DNA of 64,000 nt from Myotis daubentonii (GCF_963259705.1 NC_081844.1:45646001-45710000); one strand, 5' to 3'; positions 1-12,829 are shown, numbered from the stretch's first letter. The notes: generated by a model from the sequence alone, not told the origin. Program-made: numbers and translations.

Positions 1-717
1 CAGTCCAGAAACAACTACTATTTACCTAATCTACCTCTCATACATAAATGCAATTACATTTATATGTGTATGGAAACAATGCCTGATGTTAAGACACACA
101 GATTGAGTATGAACTATTACTAAGTATTGCATATAGAATACTGTGTAAGTATTTGCCTACTATGGCCATACACACATGACTTCCATCAACTAACTTTTCA
201 GAGAAAATATTTAATTTTTTTACTAAAAATATTTATATACTTAATCTGAAAAAAATAATAATAACACTACTTTAAAGAAAACTTTTGCATGGTATTTTTT
301 TTTCTTTTAGCAGTTTCTTGCTTGGTATTTTTAATTGCATGTTGCATGTGAATCTCTGATAGGCAGAATGATGATTATTGGTATTTAAAGTCTCTCAGAG
401 AAGCTCTTTTGTAAATTACTCTGACACAAAAATCCATTTACTTATTTTAGACATAACTCATGTGTATAACATCAAAATGAGTGACTGTTATTTTATTCTT
501 TTCTTAGTATACAGTGTTCTACACTATAATGTAAAACTTTTTCAAATTTAATGAAAGAATAGCTAAGTAAGCTCTCTCTTTGCAAATATCTTTTGAAAAA
601 CTAAAAAATATTATATTAAGTTTTTAGTGAACATTCCTTGGAAATAAGTTATATTATGATTATTATAAAGATCATAGATTCCAATGATTGTGTTTTTTTT
701 TCTTATTTTGTTAGAAT
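1..717. other. AT-rich DNA, no gene seen
   Basis: No recognisable gene or well-preserved repeat. The stretch is very AT-rich with short A and T runs and stop codons in all frames. It could contain very old repeats too decayed to read by eye. Confidence 0.5.
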
Positions 718-719
718 TA

Positions 720-962
720 TTATTATTATTTATTTGATCCTCACCCTAGGACATTTTTACATTGATTTTAGATAGAGTAGAAGGAAGGGAAGGAGAGAGT
801 GAAAGAGAGAGAGAAGCATCAATTGGTTGACTCCAGTACATGCCCCAACTAGGGCCAGGGATCAAATCTGCAACCCACATATGTGCCCTTGACCAAGAAT
901 CAAACCCATGACCCTTTGGTTCCTGGGCTGACGCTCTAATCATGAGCAAAACTGGCCAGGGC
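720..962 (-). repeat. VES SINE, GGTGAGGAT-tail class
   Basis: A tRNA-derived SINE on the minus strand. Reading the minus strand, a head like CTGGCCAGTTTTGCTCATG with degraded tRNA A and B boxes is followed by the pyrimidine tract typical of VES, then a tail reading GTCCTAGGGTGAGGATC and (AAT)n. This tail differs from the AATCAATAAAATATATTT tail of most other copies in the window, so it belongs to a second subfamily shared with 14538 and 20704. A short AGAATT flanks both ends and may be what is left of the target duplication. It is fairly diverged. Confidence 0.85.
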
Positions 963-1510
963 AGAATTTTTTTTTTAATGTAGGAATATATTATAATACA
1001 TTATAAAGTACTATTACCAAGGTTCAATAAAAGTAATTAGATTTTGTTAGTATTAGATTCCACTGTTGGCAATAGTTGCTTGGTTATAGATAAATTGATA
1101 TTAAAAACCTTGAAGCAGTTTTAAGATAACTTAATGTAATTGATAAAACCCACAGTTTTTGAACTGCACCCTGAGATACCCTGGGGTAGCATAGTAAACT
1201 CATAGGAACACCATGGGACATATTCGGTTTTCAAAGGAAACATGGAAACAGTCAACATTTCTTGGACACCATTTGATCTATTAGGTCAAGGCAGTTCAGT
1301 TTCTATGTTAGATTATGATACATCCTCTCTATGATGCTGCAGTTTAATAAGCCTTTGTTTCCCACTTTTCCCAAACAGTAAAAGTCAATACTACTAGAAG
1401 ATCAGGGTGGAACAAAAAATGAGGGTGGCAATGTCCAACTGGATTTGAAGGACTAAGTTGTATGGTACCCAATTGTGTACGTATAACCCATTTGTAACTA
1501 ACTGTAGTTA
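963..1510. other. Single-copy DNA, nothing recognised
   Basis: AT-rich DNA between a VES SINE and a Helitron. No open frame or repeat signature that I can support. Confidence 0.45.
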
Positions 1511-1834
1511 TCTATGTCTATAAAAGCCTACACGACTGGCCAACCGGCCAACCATTCAACCGGCCGGCTGGCAGCTATGATGCCCACTGACCACCAGGGG
1601 ACAGACACTCAAAGCAAGGGCTGCTGAGCTGCAGTGACTTGGCCGCTGTGGTTCTCGGGTGATGCACCCGGAACCAGAGAGAAGGGAGCCCTATTCTGGT
1701 GTGCATCACTCGAGAACCACCCTCTCACAATCCGTGGCCCCTTGGGGGATGTCGGAGAGCTGGTTTCGCCCTAATCTCCATAGGCCAGGCTGAGGAACCC
1801 CCCTGAGACACAAATCCATGCACCAGGCCTCTAG
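1511..1834 (+). mobile_element. Non-autonomous Helitron (HeliBat type)
   Basis: The left end is A|TCTATGTCTATAAAAGCC, a divergent form of the HeliBat start TCCTATATAATAAAAGG. The right end is GCACCAGGCCTCTAG|T, the CTAG terminus that Helitrons insert before T. It lacks rep/helicase coding. Inside lie a CTCF-like core (1591-1604) and a 20-bp inverted repeat (1648-1667 against 1701-1720). Host A and T flank the ends, as expected for Helitron insertion. Confidence 0.88.
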
Positions 1835-3429
1835 TTTGAAAATAAAGTCAAATGTGTGTTGCTTAATTTATGTATAGTGTTATTGCACATTTCTATTAAA
1901 TTCTTGAATTATTAAAACTTAAGGTGTATAGGCCTAGCTACTTAATAATTGAAACTATTAGGGGTTCCTTTTAACTATAATCAATGTGGTCTATTACCTC
2001 ACTAGTTCATATTTATCTTTTAACTGAATGTTTGCACCATTTGACCACTTTCCTCCAGTTTTAATTGTTGTAACTCTACAAAACATTATTATAGAAATTA
2101 GGTGTGATGAAGCTCAGTGCTCTCCATTTGTTTATCACCAATAGAACTTGGAAATAATATTCAATTTGGATTTGTAACAAAAGAGAATCAAAAATAGTAA
2201 GGTTTCAGTTTCAGAAAAGCTTCAAGACAATGTTTTAAAACTTTTGAATGCGACAAAACCAAACTGAATTCTGCCAAAGCACTCTTTCCCCTGATTTTTT
2301 AGGCTCTTGTGTATTTGGGGAGAAATTTAATCCTTCTGTTACTGATTCATTTACACATAACTCATCAAAATGTTTGCTAAATGCTGCAGCATTTGATATC
2401 CAAAGAGCTTTATGAGAAGCTACATCTGGAAATTTTAAAGTTTTATAAATAATTCTCGAATGTCTTTTCAAAAAAAAAACACAAAACACACACACAGAAA
2501 GTCACAGTTTTCCAAAGCATGTAGAACTCGAACCTCAAATTTGACTTATTTGGTACAATTCAGAAATCAGGTGGGAGCAAACCAGTGAAACCTTTTTGAG
2601 TATTCCTCTTGTACACTATTTCAATGTGGTGAATTTGGGTGAATTTCAGTAATTAAAAACCTGAGTAATAGTCAAATATTTCATATATATTATATTTTTA
2701 ATGAAAATATTTCCACTCTAAGAATGAAAAATTGCATTTTAATCATTTTGCAAACTCTCTTAGTGGATGAATTTAACATAATAATATTGGTTATTTAGTT
2801 ACCTTATTTTTCATTGGCAAAACTTTCTAAATCAACATAAGAGCCTCTGTCACAGTGTTTTAAGTGTAAGAAATGTTGTTATGCCCTTAAATATGTGTCC
2901 TTCAGCAGCCAACAGTTAACATGTTAAAAAACAAAAACTTTTAAAAATGCATGAGGTCATGTCTGCAAAGGCAAATATTTATTAATCACACTGTGTTATT
3001 TGGGCTAACTTTTTCATGTCTTCAACCTAAGGCATTAATGAAATAAAATTAAACTCTAAGCAAAAACTAAGTGTGAGTAATCTTATATCTATTCAGAATC
3101 AGCTCACAAAAACACAATGTGCATGTTTCTTAGATACACAAAGACAGTGTAATATCATTAGGACATTTATTGGGTTAAACCACATGAAGTTGCCAGTTTT
3201 AGGTTAAACATGGTCAAATAGGGGCAATTTCACATGGCAGAACCTGTGTCTTATCATAAACATATCATTTTGGAAGGTATTTTCTCTAGAAGAAGAATTG
3301 CTTTAATAGGAAAATCTAGTTCATATTCTTTCTAAAAGCTGTTTATATTATTATATTTTTCTAATCCAGATATTTTCTTAGAAATTAATCTAGAAATGAC
3401 TTCAAACCTTATTAGTTCTTCAAGTCTAT
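1835..3429. other. AT-rich single-copy DNA
   Basis: No gene or intact repeat seen. A run of nine A followed by a CA-rich patch lies near 2470-2497. The minus-strand open frame over 2235-2495 has no domain I recognise and ends in this low-complexity patch, so I do not call it a gene. Confidence 0.45.
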
Positions 3430-3770
3430 CAGTCAGGAGAGCCGGGCGCTTTAGTTATAATCACTAAATTTCAGCGGATTAAAAAAATTGATTTTTCACC
3501 CAGGCTACCTATCTGTTCTACATCTACTGTCTTCAGTCCTCGCTCCAAACTGATGAGACACTGATAGTCAAAAGGCAGAGGGAAGGGGAACATGGTGACG
3601 GAGAAACCAGCTCCCGACACTTCCACTCGTGAGTCAGACAGTTCACTCCTGCTAATATTTCAGTGGCCAAAGCAAATCACATGATAAACATCTATGAGAG
3701 TAAAGAAACAGTCCTGCCAGGTGTCCCAAGAGCGAGAGATCAGAATCAGAGTTCTTACTTGCAGACCTTC
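3430..3770 (+). repeat. Ancient mammalian interspersed repeat (class not fixed)
   Basis: The order of motifs (CTAAATTTCAGCGGATTAAAA, GATTTTTCACCCAGGCTAC, a CAGAGGGAA block, CAGTGGCCAAAGCAAATCAC) follows a widespread old mammalian repeat that I recognise by pattern but cannot name safely. It is heavily diverged. A RepeatMasker run would settle its class. Confidence 0.55.
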
Positions 3771-3840
3771 ACTGATGTCTGATACTATTCCAAGAACAAT
3801 GACAGAAGGGTCTATAAATATTAATAAAACATGAATGCTG

Positions 3841-4059
3841 GCCCAGCTGGCATGGCTCAGTGGTTGAGTGTCGACCTATGAACGAGGAAGTCAGGGTTTG
3901 ATTCCCAGCTGGGGCACATACCTGGGTTGCAAGCTGGATTCCCAGTGTGGGGCATGCAGGAGGCAGCCAATCAATGATTCTCTCTCATTATTGATGTTTC
4001 TATCTCTCTCTTCCTCTCCCTTCCTCTCTCGAATCAATAAAAATATTTTTTAAAAAAAG
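3841..4059 (+). repeat. VES SINE
   Basis: It starts GCCCAGCTGGCATGGCTCAG, a tRNA-like A box, and has a B box in GGTTTGATTCCC. The body carries the CTCTCTC block and the end is AATCAATAAAAATATTTTTT followed by A's. The flanks GAATGCTG (left) and GAATCCTG (right) form an 8-bp target duplication with one mismatch, as L1-driven retroposition would leave. Confidence 0.93.
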
Positions 4060-4403
4060 AATCCTGGAGTTACAAAAATTCATTATGCATAAAATCTAGC
4101 AAAAACAATAATTAAAAAATGCTGGGTAGGATGGTGAATGTTTGTACCACTGTCTTATTTGGATGAACTAACTTTTTGAGGCTTAGATTAGGTTAACATG
4201 TACAGCAATAGAACGGGATCATATAAACCAGAGCATATGAACCAAAGTGAGTTGAGGATGCTTCCTGAAGCCAAATAGGCTGGTGGCTGATTGGCATTGT
4301 GTCTATCCCAAACAGTCAACAGTCCATCAACACTGAGGTGCAAAAATAAGCCCATTATTTTATTTTCAGCTTTTAGGGGCTTATTCATTTTCTTTTCTCT
4401 TAT

Positions 4404-4625
4404 TTTTTAAAATATATTTTTATTGAATTCAGAGAGGAAGGGAGAGGGAGAGAGAGAGATAAGAACATCAGTGATGAGAGAGAATCATTGATCAGCTGCC
4501 TCCTGCATGGCCCCTTTTAGGGATTGAACCTGCAACCCACGCATGTGCCCTTGACCAGAATCTAACCCAGGAACCTTCAGTCCACAGGCCAATGCTCTAT
4601 CCACTGTGCAAAACCAGCTAGGGCA
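4404..4625 (-). repeat. VES SINE
   Basis: Minus-strand VES: on the plus strand it opens with the T-rich tail (AAAATATATTTTTATTGA), then a GA-rich block, and ends with the reversed tRNA head CAAAACCAGCTAGGGCA. The target duplication TCTCTTAT is perfect (4396-4403 and 4626-4633). Confidence 0.93.
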
Positions 4626-4633
4626 TCTCTTAT

Positions 4634-6429
4634 ATTTTTCTTATTGTCTTTTATTTGTAGCTATCTGATCTCAGCATGCTGCACAGCCAGGGGCCAGAAA
4701 TAACAGACTCCATCACAAAATTTATATTTTTTTTGTTTTGTGAGGATACAAATTGTAAATACAAGATGGTCAGACCATTCATATGCTAATAGATACATTT
4801 CTTAAGGAAATACTGTTTTATATGAGACAGATTTTCAAGAAAAAATTTGATGAGCAATAAAAAGTAAAGTTAATTTGGACAAATGGGACTATGTTTAAGA
4901 AGTAAAGATTCAAACAAAATACTTTTAGGGACAGAACATTCAATGTATTTCAATTAACCAGTTAACCAACTTGAAAAAATTTGAAGTTAACTGTTAATGG
5001 CACATTTAAGAATCTTATGAGTATCAATACCCTGACACTCTAGCTTTTTAAATACATAATTTGAGAATTAAATTCAATTTCTTGATTTAGAATGTTAGAC
5101 CAAACACAGTGGTAGTATCATTAACTGCTACCAGTTTAGTTATAAAAGGACAAATGACTAAATCAATGCTAAACCCAAGGTATCACATGCATTTTCTCTA
5201 GCATATAGTTTCATTTTGTTTGATTTAAAAGACATCCGATACTGTTAGAGCTGGAAAGTTGACTCACTAGAAAGGAATGTGCACTGCTTGCTTAGAGACC
5301 ACCTTGCTGCCATGACCGATTATAAGATTAGTCCAGGGAACAAGCAACAGGGAACACATAACTTCAGGAAGCCTGTATGTGAATGCGCTAGTTAGTTTTA
5401 TTCATTCTGAACTGCCCATGTTCATTTTTCTTTTTAAATTTAACTACTCACATTGAAGGAAGGTGAAACATGACAACATCACACAACATGAAAGAGTAAT
5501 TCCAAGACCAGGTTTTAAATTTAAAATATTATAGTGAATATAGTATTAATGTAAATACAATGTCAACAGTATAATACAAAATAGCCAATGGGATTTTTCA
5601 TAAAAGCATTTAATGCTTTAACAAATTATAATTTATTGATGGCTACAGCTTTTGCAGTTTTTCCTGATAGTTTAACTTTTTGCAAAAAGAAGTTTTGATT
5701 GTTTTTCAATAACCTGGTACTTTCCATGATTGAGTATCTACCTACTGGCTAGCCCTAGAAATATTTTTATACTCTCCCTTACTTTTCAACTTTTTCCTTG
5801 TGTGTTCCTTTTTATCATTCTGTTCTCCAGATGGTAGGTAATTGTCTGTGATCTGTGATTCAATTTTCCAGAATTAACTTTTTCTAGATCCTTCCCATAA
5901 TATATACCTTTCCCCACAGTGTTTTATTGAGCCCATTCTAGACTTTGTGGCTTCCATGACACAACTGTCTGGAGACTTTTTTTTTTTTCACTTCAAAGGC
6001 CTAAATCAATCCTTTCTCATCTGTTGCCTACCAGACCCAATTTTTACACGTCTACTGAGAAAGAGATCAGATTAATAATTTTACTATCTTTTTTGTTGTT
6101 GTTTTTACATTAATATTTACTTCATTATGTTTTGAATGTGCCTAAAGTACCAATAGGATTGTGACCAATTTTTCTACATTTAACTGTCCAGTGTAATTCT
6201 GTCTATTATCCAGAATCTCCCCTTCCAAGTTATGTTTTTTTTCACATTTTGTAATTCGTGTTTTTCATACACTGCTTATTTGGTTGAAAGTTAAAATTAG
6301 TAAGCTGTTTGAAAAGAAATGTTCAATCTACTTTTTAAAATTATTTTCTATAAGGTGTTTGTAAAAGTAGACAAAGACTTCATGTTTTTGTTGTTTCATG
6401 ATTTATTCCTTGCCATAAATATATTTTAA
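4634..6429. other. AT-rich single-copy DNA
   Basis: No gene or readable repeat. It has T-rich patches (around 5981-5989) and stops in every frame. Confidence 0.45.
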
Positions 6430-6575
6430 CAAGAGGCCTGATGCACGAAATTCGTGCAAGAGACCCAGCCCTCGCATCCCCTCACAACCTCAGCCACCAG
6501 GTCTTCCGGAAGGTTGTCGGGATGTTTGTTCTGCTGTTTGGTTTAATTAGCATATTAGCTCTTTATTATATAGGA
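6430..6575 (-). mobile_element. Short Helitron (HeliBat type), minus strand
   Basis: The plus strand begins CAAGAGGCCTGATGCACGAA, the reverse of a HeliBat 3' end (terminal CTTG instead of CTAG), with the palindrome GCACGAAATTCGTGC. It ends TTTATTATATAGGA, the reverse of the TCCTATATAATAAA start. At 146 bp it is a strongly internally deleted copy. No coding remains. Confidence 0.85.
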
Positions 6576-7480
6576 TATTAAGAAAACTTTTATTATTAGG
6601 AAGGATGAAAAATTAAATTTCACACACCTTCTTTGCTTTTCACTTTTCCATATAAAATGTTTACCCTTTTTAACAGAGCTTTCAGTTTTAAGGAAGAGTT
6701 TTTGGCATAATTTCATATTGTCTATTAATTCCTTATGTTCAATTGTTTGATGGGAGGAGTCTTACGTAGCCCTATTCACAAAATATCATGGAGCCATTCC
6801 TCTTGCATTTGTACTTAAATACCTAGGGGTTTTCTGTAGTTTTCTTAGTAACCCCCAAACCCCAAATATCTGACCACATCATGTACAGTGACTATTCACA
6901 AAAGAGAGCAGTCTATTATTTTCATGAGTTTCAGCTGAAAGAAATGTACCATTTATAATGGGAAAAACTCTTTTCTACTCTCATCTAGGAATGAATTGGA
7001 GCTGAGATAAGCATTGTGTTCCTAAAAGAAGTTCCATTTAAAAGGTGCCATTGAGTCAAAGAAATAAATATTTATGAAATACTGTGGCTTTCAGAATTTC
7101 TAATGGATACAATAATATTTGCTTTTTCCTTCTTTCCAGTTCTACGGGATGGTTATTCTTTGGTTTAATTCAATATCTTAAATACATGTATGCTGAGTTT
7201 ATACAATAAGTCACAGCTAGTTGCCAGCATTACTTTCAGATTGCATTCAAAATCCCCCCATCTTTAATGTTAAACATTCCAATGCATGGTCAGCACAAAA
7301 AGATTGATGTTATTATTTAAACAGGAACAAAGAAGGTTCTGTCTCTAGCGGCGCATGATGTTGACGCCAAACCTCTACCTTGGCACAAAGTGATCACTGC
7401 TATGCAGATAAGAGGTTGTAATCACCAAAAAGCATCTCTTTGGGAATAATCCCAGGGAACTATACTATGGCGGCATTTCA

Positions 7481-7577
7481 GATGCTTAGACATCCCTTAA
7501 GGGAAGATAAATTGAGAGTCATACACTCAAGTAATTTATGACTAAAGGCAAATAAAATAGTTTGAGGAACTTTTATA
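7481..7577 (+). repeat. 97-bp direct duplication, copy A
   Basis: It matches 7898-7994 over its full 97 bases with six differences and no gaps (about 94% identity). The sequence on either side does not match. No poly-A, terminal repeat or target duplication marks it as a transposon. Period between copies is 417 bp. Confidence 0.9.
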
Positions 7578-7897
7578 GTCCTTTCCCTTTGAAGGAGAAA
7601 ATGTTCTATTCACTAACAATAGGAAGAGTATGGTAAGAATCAGAAATGGAAAGGGAGGAATTGGGCAACCCACAGGATGAGATTAAGAGTTTGTGCAATA
7701 ATTTGGTTTCTAATTAACTATCCAAACGAATAACGAACCTTAACATAGTTGAAGTTTACTCAGCTGATTTTCCTACTAATAACAATTTTAAACTTATTAA
7801 TGAAAAGCAGCAAGTGAAGAGGATGCTGTTTAAATATTGAAAGTTAGAAGACAGGCTTAAATGGTAACTTTAATGCTCTGAGAACTTCCCACCTATT

Positions 7898-7994
7898 GAT
7901 GCTCAGACATTTCTTAAGGGAAGATAAACTGATAGTCATACACTCAAGTAATTTATGACTAAAGGCAAATAAAATAGTTTGAGAAACTTTTATA
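7898..7994 (+). repeat. 97-bp direct duplication, copy B
   Basis: Partner of 7481-7577 in the same orientation. The shared core includes CACTCAAGTAATTTATGACT and AAAGGCAAATAAAATAGTTT. Four of the six differences are C/T and the others are G/T and G/A. Confidence 0.9.
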
Positions 7995-8608
7995 CTTCAC
8001 AAATTCATGAAATTTTAGACTACTTTCTTTAAATGAGTAGGAAATAATGTTGTTTCTTGATTTTTTTGAGAGATGTTGTAAGATGGAATTGAATAATGTA
8101 TGTGAAATCTCTGTGCTAATTTAAGGTAATACAAGTTCTGCTAACATTAAATGAGCTTTCTATTGATATCTCTTGATATCTTGAAATTCTGACAATTTCA
8201 ATAGATCATCTCTTCCATCTCCTTTGCTTGCTACTTGCTGGCTTAATTTCAAATGGTTTAAATATCCTTGAGTCAGTCTTAAAAATATTTTGAGTATTTC
8301 TTCTTATTTAATGATATAATCAGCATTTAAAAACAGTTCTTAACAGGTAGGTATATCACAGCATATTAACTTTCATATTTATATATTTTAAATACATTGA
8401 CTTGATAGTAATTTTCACACATTTTATTTTCTAAGGTAACACATTTCTAACATTTAAGATTATAGTTTCATGTTACTGGACACAATAGTTTTATCTGAGT
8501 TTTGTATTATGATTCAAGGCACTTATGCCAAAATAAATATTGCTAGTATTTACAAAGGTAATAAACACAACACTAAAAAGTATATTTCCATTTGAAAACA
8601 CAAATTAC

Positions 8609-8972
8609 GTGACATGGACTAAATGGTGTAGCACCAAAAGTTGTGTTTTGAAAGCTCTGGAGCCCAATGTGATTATATTTGAAGATAAAATTCATAGGAG
8701 GTAATAGGTTAAATGAGGTCAGAAGTTTGACACCCCAATCTGATAAGAAGAAATACCAAGGCGTTCTCTCTTTTTCTCTCTATCCCCTATGGGAAGACAC
8801 AGCAAGAATGAGGCCATCTATAAGCCAAGGATTGCTGTGCCAGAAACCAAATTGGCTGGCACCTTGATCTTGGACTTCCTAGCCTCCAGAACTCTGAGCA
8901 ATTTATTTCTGTTGTTTAAGCCAATCAGCCTGTAATATTTCATTATGGCAACCTGAGCAGATTGCAACATTG
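8609..8972 (+). repeat. MLT1-type LTR (ERVL-MaLR), decayed
   Basis: A solo LTR of the old mammalian MaLR group. Recognisable in order are CCCAATGTGATTATATTTG, GGTAATAGGTTAAATGAGGT, an AAGACACAGCAAGAATGAGG block, GGCACCTTGATCTTGGACTT, CTCCAGAACTCTGAG and TTTCTGTTGTTTAAGCCA, which is the MLT1 order. No internal retroviral region is attached. It is non-coding, old and diverged. Confidence 0.88.
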
Positions 8973-10064
8973 GTATTCAAGCATTTATTGGAAGGTTAAA
9001 GACAAAGGAATTTGTAAGAATTAGAAGTCAAGATTTTTTTTTCACTTTCTTTTTACTTCTCAGTAATAAATGTTATTAACTCTTGCTCTCACTAGAGAAT
9101 AAAGACGATCCTTAGAATTCTCAAAAATTCTAAAATAATTAGGTAGATATGTTTTGAAATTTTCAAAGTTCAAGGTAAACACTAACCTTACCATGCAACA
9201 TTTTTCTTAGTTTGCAGTCTTTAAACTTTATCCTTGTTATTTACATTCCAAAAAGCAATTGCCACTAAATTCTGAGTCCAAACCATAAGAGGAGGACTTG
9301 CCACCTTACTATTTTTGTTAAGTAATTTTATTAATGTAGTGGGGTTGTAAGAGGAAATCAACCTACTCTACTTGAAGTTAGTTATGATTCAAGTTGTCAA
9401 ATGTTCAATAAGAATTTTGATGAGGGTATAGGTAGGATAAGAGTACCAAAAACCAATTAAATATTCATGCATTCCTTTTATAATTATAGACATATTCTAT
9501 CTATCAAGCACTTTTAGCCATGCGTTTGCCAAAGAATTAGAAAGAACAACATCGCTGACAAATGTCACTGGGTTAAGAGCCCATTAATGAGTTTCTCTTA
9601 GAAACTGGCTTCTTTCAACTTGATTGGCCACGTCTCTTCTAATGATTTAAACACGGTTCCTTTAACCTTAAAATCCAAAACCAGGAGGTATCATATAAAT
9701 CACTGAAATGCAAGTTCCTTTAAATTGTGTATTAGTAGTTAAAAACAGGACATGATTATTCCCTCTGCGTTAGAGATCCCAAGTGCTCCTTCAATTTCCT
9801 TTTAGATTCTATTTCTTTCTTTGGCCTGTGTCCAGTTAGGCAAAGGCATATATGAATTATCCTGTGTGGTCAAAAAATTCTTCCAGAGGGGAAAGAGAGG
9901 TAAAAATGGAGATGATGTCATAGAATAGAACCGTTTTAGAAAGAGAGAAAGGGAGTGATTTCATTTTGTTTTAACCATAACTCAACCTAAATATTCTCTC
10001 TTTGTTATTTGTGGTACAGCAACAGCAGCGACTCCCACATATCAGTAAGTGCTGTAGACCTGGC
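8973..10064. other. Single-copy DNA, nothing recognised
   Basis: AT-rich with no gene or intact repeat visible. A short GGGGAAAGAGAGG patch lies near 9889-9901. Confidence 0.45.
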
Positions 10065-10240
10065 AGTGAAACAAAGCACTTTACCTGCACCCTTTTCTTA
10101 TTCTTCACACATTTTATTAGGTTTTTGGTAGTATTGCCACAATTTTAAAAATCAGAAACTGAGACTTACAATTACATAACTTTTTCTCAGTGACACTGCT
10201 TGTTAACGGTGGTACTAGAGCTAAATTTTAAGTCTCTTTG
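10065..10240 (-). repeat. MIR SINE
   Basis: An ancient tRNA-derived SINE in antisense. The plus strand follows the reversed MIR order: AGCACTTTACCTGCACC, an ATTTTATTAGG stretch, AAATCAGAAACTGAGACTTA, then a degraded CAGTGACACTGCTTGTTAAC. It is heavily diverged. Confidence 0.68.
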
Positions 10241-12289
10241 GTAGAAAAGCCAACATGAACTTGCCTAAAACTGGCCTCTTTACTACTATTAGCCTAACAT
10301 TAGCAAGCCTTCTGTAAAGACATAGACAGGTCTCTGGAAATATGGCAAAATACACACATAGAAAAATATACTTTAAGTAAAATGAACAGCAAGCAAAAAC
10401 AAATTTACCTTCTCATTTACACTATCATTTTCATTTCAATGATTTCTAGTATTCATCTCCCTGGTTACTTGCAGCATGATTACACAACTTAGATATAGAA
10501 GCAGACCCATGAACTTGGGTAGATCTGATTCTGGGGCAACTAATCTAGCTTGAGGTGATAACACTCAGCTAAGTCTAGTGAGCAGAATAGTTTCAAGCAA
10601 GTTATCAGCAAGGGTCTGAGACAAAGTAATTGGTTTCCCAGTAGATGGCAGCAAAAGCAAAATATGGGGAGGCAGTATGGCAGAATCTGGGCAATTGATC
10701 AACATCAAAATCAAAGTCATTTATCAGCAGATAGCAGATCCACAGGCAAAAGACATCCAGTCGCCAGATAATTTGACTATTATAAGTAGACTAAGGAAGA
10801 AGACCTAATAGGAAAACAGGGCAATACATTTTCACCATCACAGAGACTATGTTGACCCAACTTGGGCAGCAAAAGGGGATCGAGTTGAAGATAACTACAA
10901 TTACAAAAAGATCAACATTTGGAAGCAGCGCATCTGACTATAAATAATGCCAAAGAATTAAGGTTAGAGCTGGTTAAATACCTCTTGATATAGCAGAAGC
11001 CAGATGGTAAGTGGATGCGAAAGTGAGTCTTACATCATCACACAGAAATCCATAAATATCTTTCTTTCTTTAATTTTTCAGTTGGTTAATTTCTATCCCC
11101 CCACTCTAATCAAGAGCATTTGTACATATAGACCATAACACATGGATGAAAGTTCAAACCTTGGCTTAAGCGCCTTTCCACTGTGTAGCTATATTGCACC
11201 TTCCCCTCCTTGTGCCTTTCTTTCCTTTGCATGACTGTGAATCCCTCCTTTACTACCCTTTGCCTTTTGCACCAGTTTCTCACAATATTCTTGCTGTCAT
11301 CTTGCAATGCAGCATCACTTATCATGGCAACAAGCAAGACGAGCAGTAGCTGGACAGGCAGGAGATCCCGTCATAGGTGCCCATATGTAGAGAAAAGATG
11401 GATACAACCCACTCTTCTATGTTCTGCAAGTATCATTTTCTAATGCTTTGGCAACGGGACTGGGGTGTACCTATTACTCAGTGATAACTGTTTCGATTAA
11501 ATTAGATGATTGTTTCTAGAGCATCATTAGATGAAATATTAATCTATGTTATATTGTTCAAGAATAAAACTACTGTGTTTTTAGGAAGTTCCTAGTAAGA
11601 TTAAACTCTATCTCTGTGCAGTTTGCTATTTAGGGCATTGGATAAAAGGGATTAACAACAAGGAAGAAACAAAATGATAAACAATTCTTTCTCCTCTGAG
11701 TTAGCATTTTTCTGTTTCCATTTTAAAGATTCTGTTAACCATGTCAGAATGAGTAACATATGATTTATTAAGCAGTGCATAGTAAAGTACATTACAACAT
11801 ACAGTTAACAGCTTTACATTGTTAAATATGCATCTACAATCATGACAGTGAGTTTTATCAATGGCAATTATATTGAGGGAACTCAGGTCACTGAAATCCA
11901 GAATTCCACATTTTCCTCAGATTTAGTGTTATAAATTTATTTTTTAGAGAGGCTCCAAATATTCACATAACATCTCTGAATAGGTACTATATTTGAAATG
12001 TAGTAACCTTGATGTTTCCAAACAGTTTTCAAATATTTAGCTATAAATATGAGAGAACTTAAAAATAATAGTTGATCCATTTGGAAACATTAATGACAAA
12101 TACAAATCAGTCCTCTTCAATCAAATTCAGTCTTTAATTTCTTTTTGACTATGTGAAACAATAGCGTATCTATAACATTGGATTTGACAATTTAATATTT
12201 GCAAATTTTTTCTTTTATTGATATGCACAGAATCTGGTTGAGGTGACTGATTTCAAGTCTAAATAAACCAAGTTCCCCATACATTACAA
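10241..12289. other. Single-copy DNA
   Basis: No gene or repeat that I can support. Two overlapping opposite-strand open frames near 11110-11443 show no domain, signal peptide or conserved motif and are within chance length. Confidence 0.45.
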
Positions 12290-12500
12290 CATGGATCAAT
12301 CAATGTTTCTGTAAAGGACCAAATAGTAAGTATTTTGGCTATGGGGGGCATACGACCTCCGTTAGAATCACTTAACTCTACTTTGTAGCAGGAGAGCAGC
12401 CATAGACAGTATATGAACAATTGGGTAGGCCATGTTCCAAGAAATGTGCATTTACAAAAGTAGGTAACAGGCTGGATTGGGAACATAGGCTGTAGGTTTT
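12290..12500 (+). mobile_element. MER1-like hAT-Charlie fragment
   Basis: It follows the order of the old non-autonomous hAT-Charlie family MER1: TTTCTGTAAAGGACCAAATA, GGGGGGCATACGACCTCCGT, CTTAACTCTACTTTGTAGCA, GAGAGCAGCCATAGACAGTA, CATTTACAAAAGTAGG and GGCTGGATTGG. The terminal inverted repeats are worn away. The family name is from memory; the hAT-Charlie class is more certain. Confidence 0.75.
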
Positions 12501-12573
12501 TACTCCTGCATCAGAATTTCTGTATTTCTGCTTCTGATCTTAAATCAAATAATTTCCTAACACATAATAGGAA

Positions 12574-12595
12574 TATATATACATATATATATATA
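12574..12595. repeat. (TA)n-rich microsatellite
   Basis: Alternating TA/CA tract ATATATACATATATATATAT, a simple repeat. Confidence 0.85.
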
Positions 12596-12829
12596 ATCAC
12601 ATAGAATACTGGTACATTTGTACTATTTGTACTCCTGACATCTTCCCAGTTTTTTGTAGTTGTTTGAGGTTACTTGATCCACTCTTCTCTTCAGTCTTAC
12701 AAACAGAAATGATTGGCCTGATAGCGTAGTTAAAAGTAGAGAAAAAAACCCTGTTTTCCATAATCATTTCCTCTTTCTTAATTTTCTGTATAAAAGTCTC
12801 ATACAAGTCCAAAGCCATTTATGTAATTA

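Larger units (their letters stand above)
6576..8608. other. Single-copy DNA holding a 97-bp direct duplication
   Basis: Apart from the paired copies at 7481-7577 and 7898-7994, I recognise no gene or repeat. GC is slightly higher near 7331-7500. No frame exceeds background length. Confidence 0.5.
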
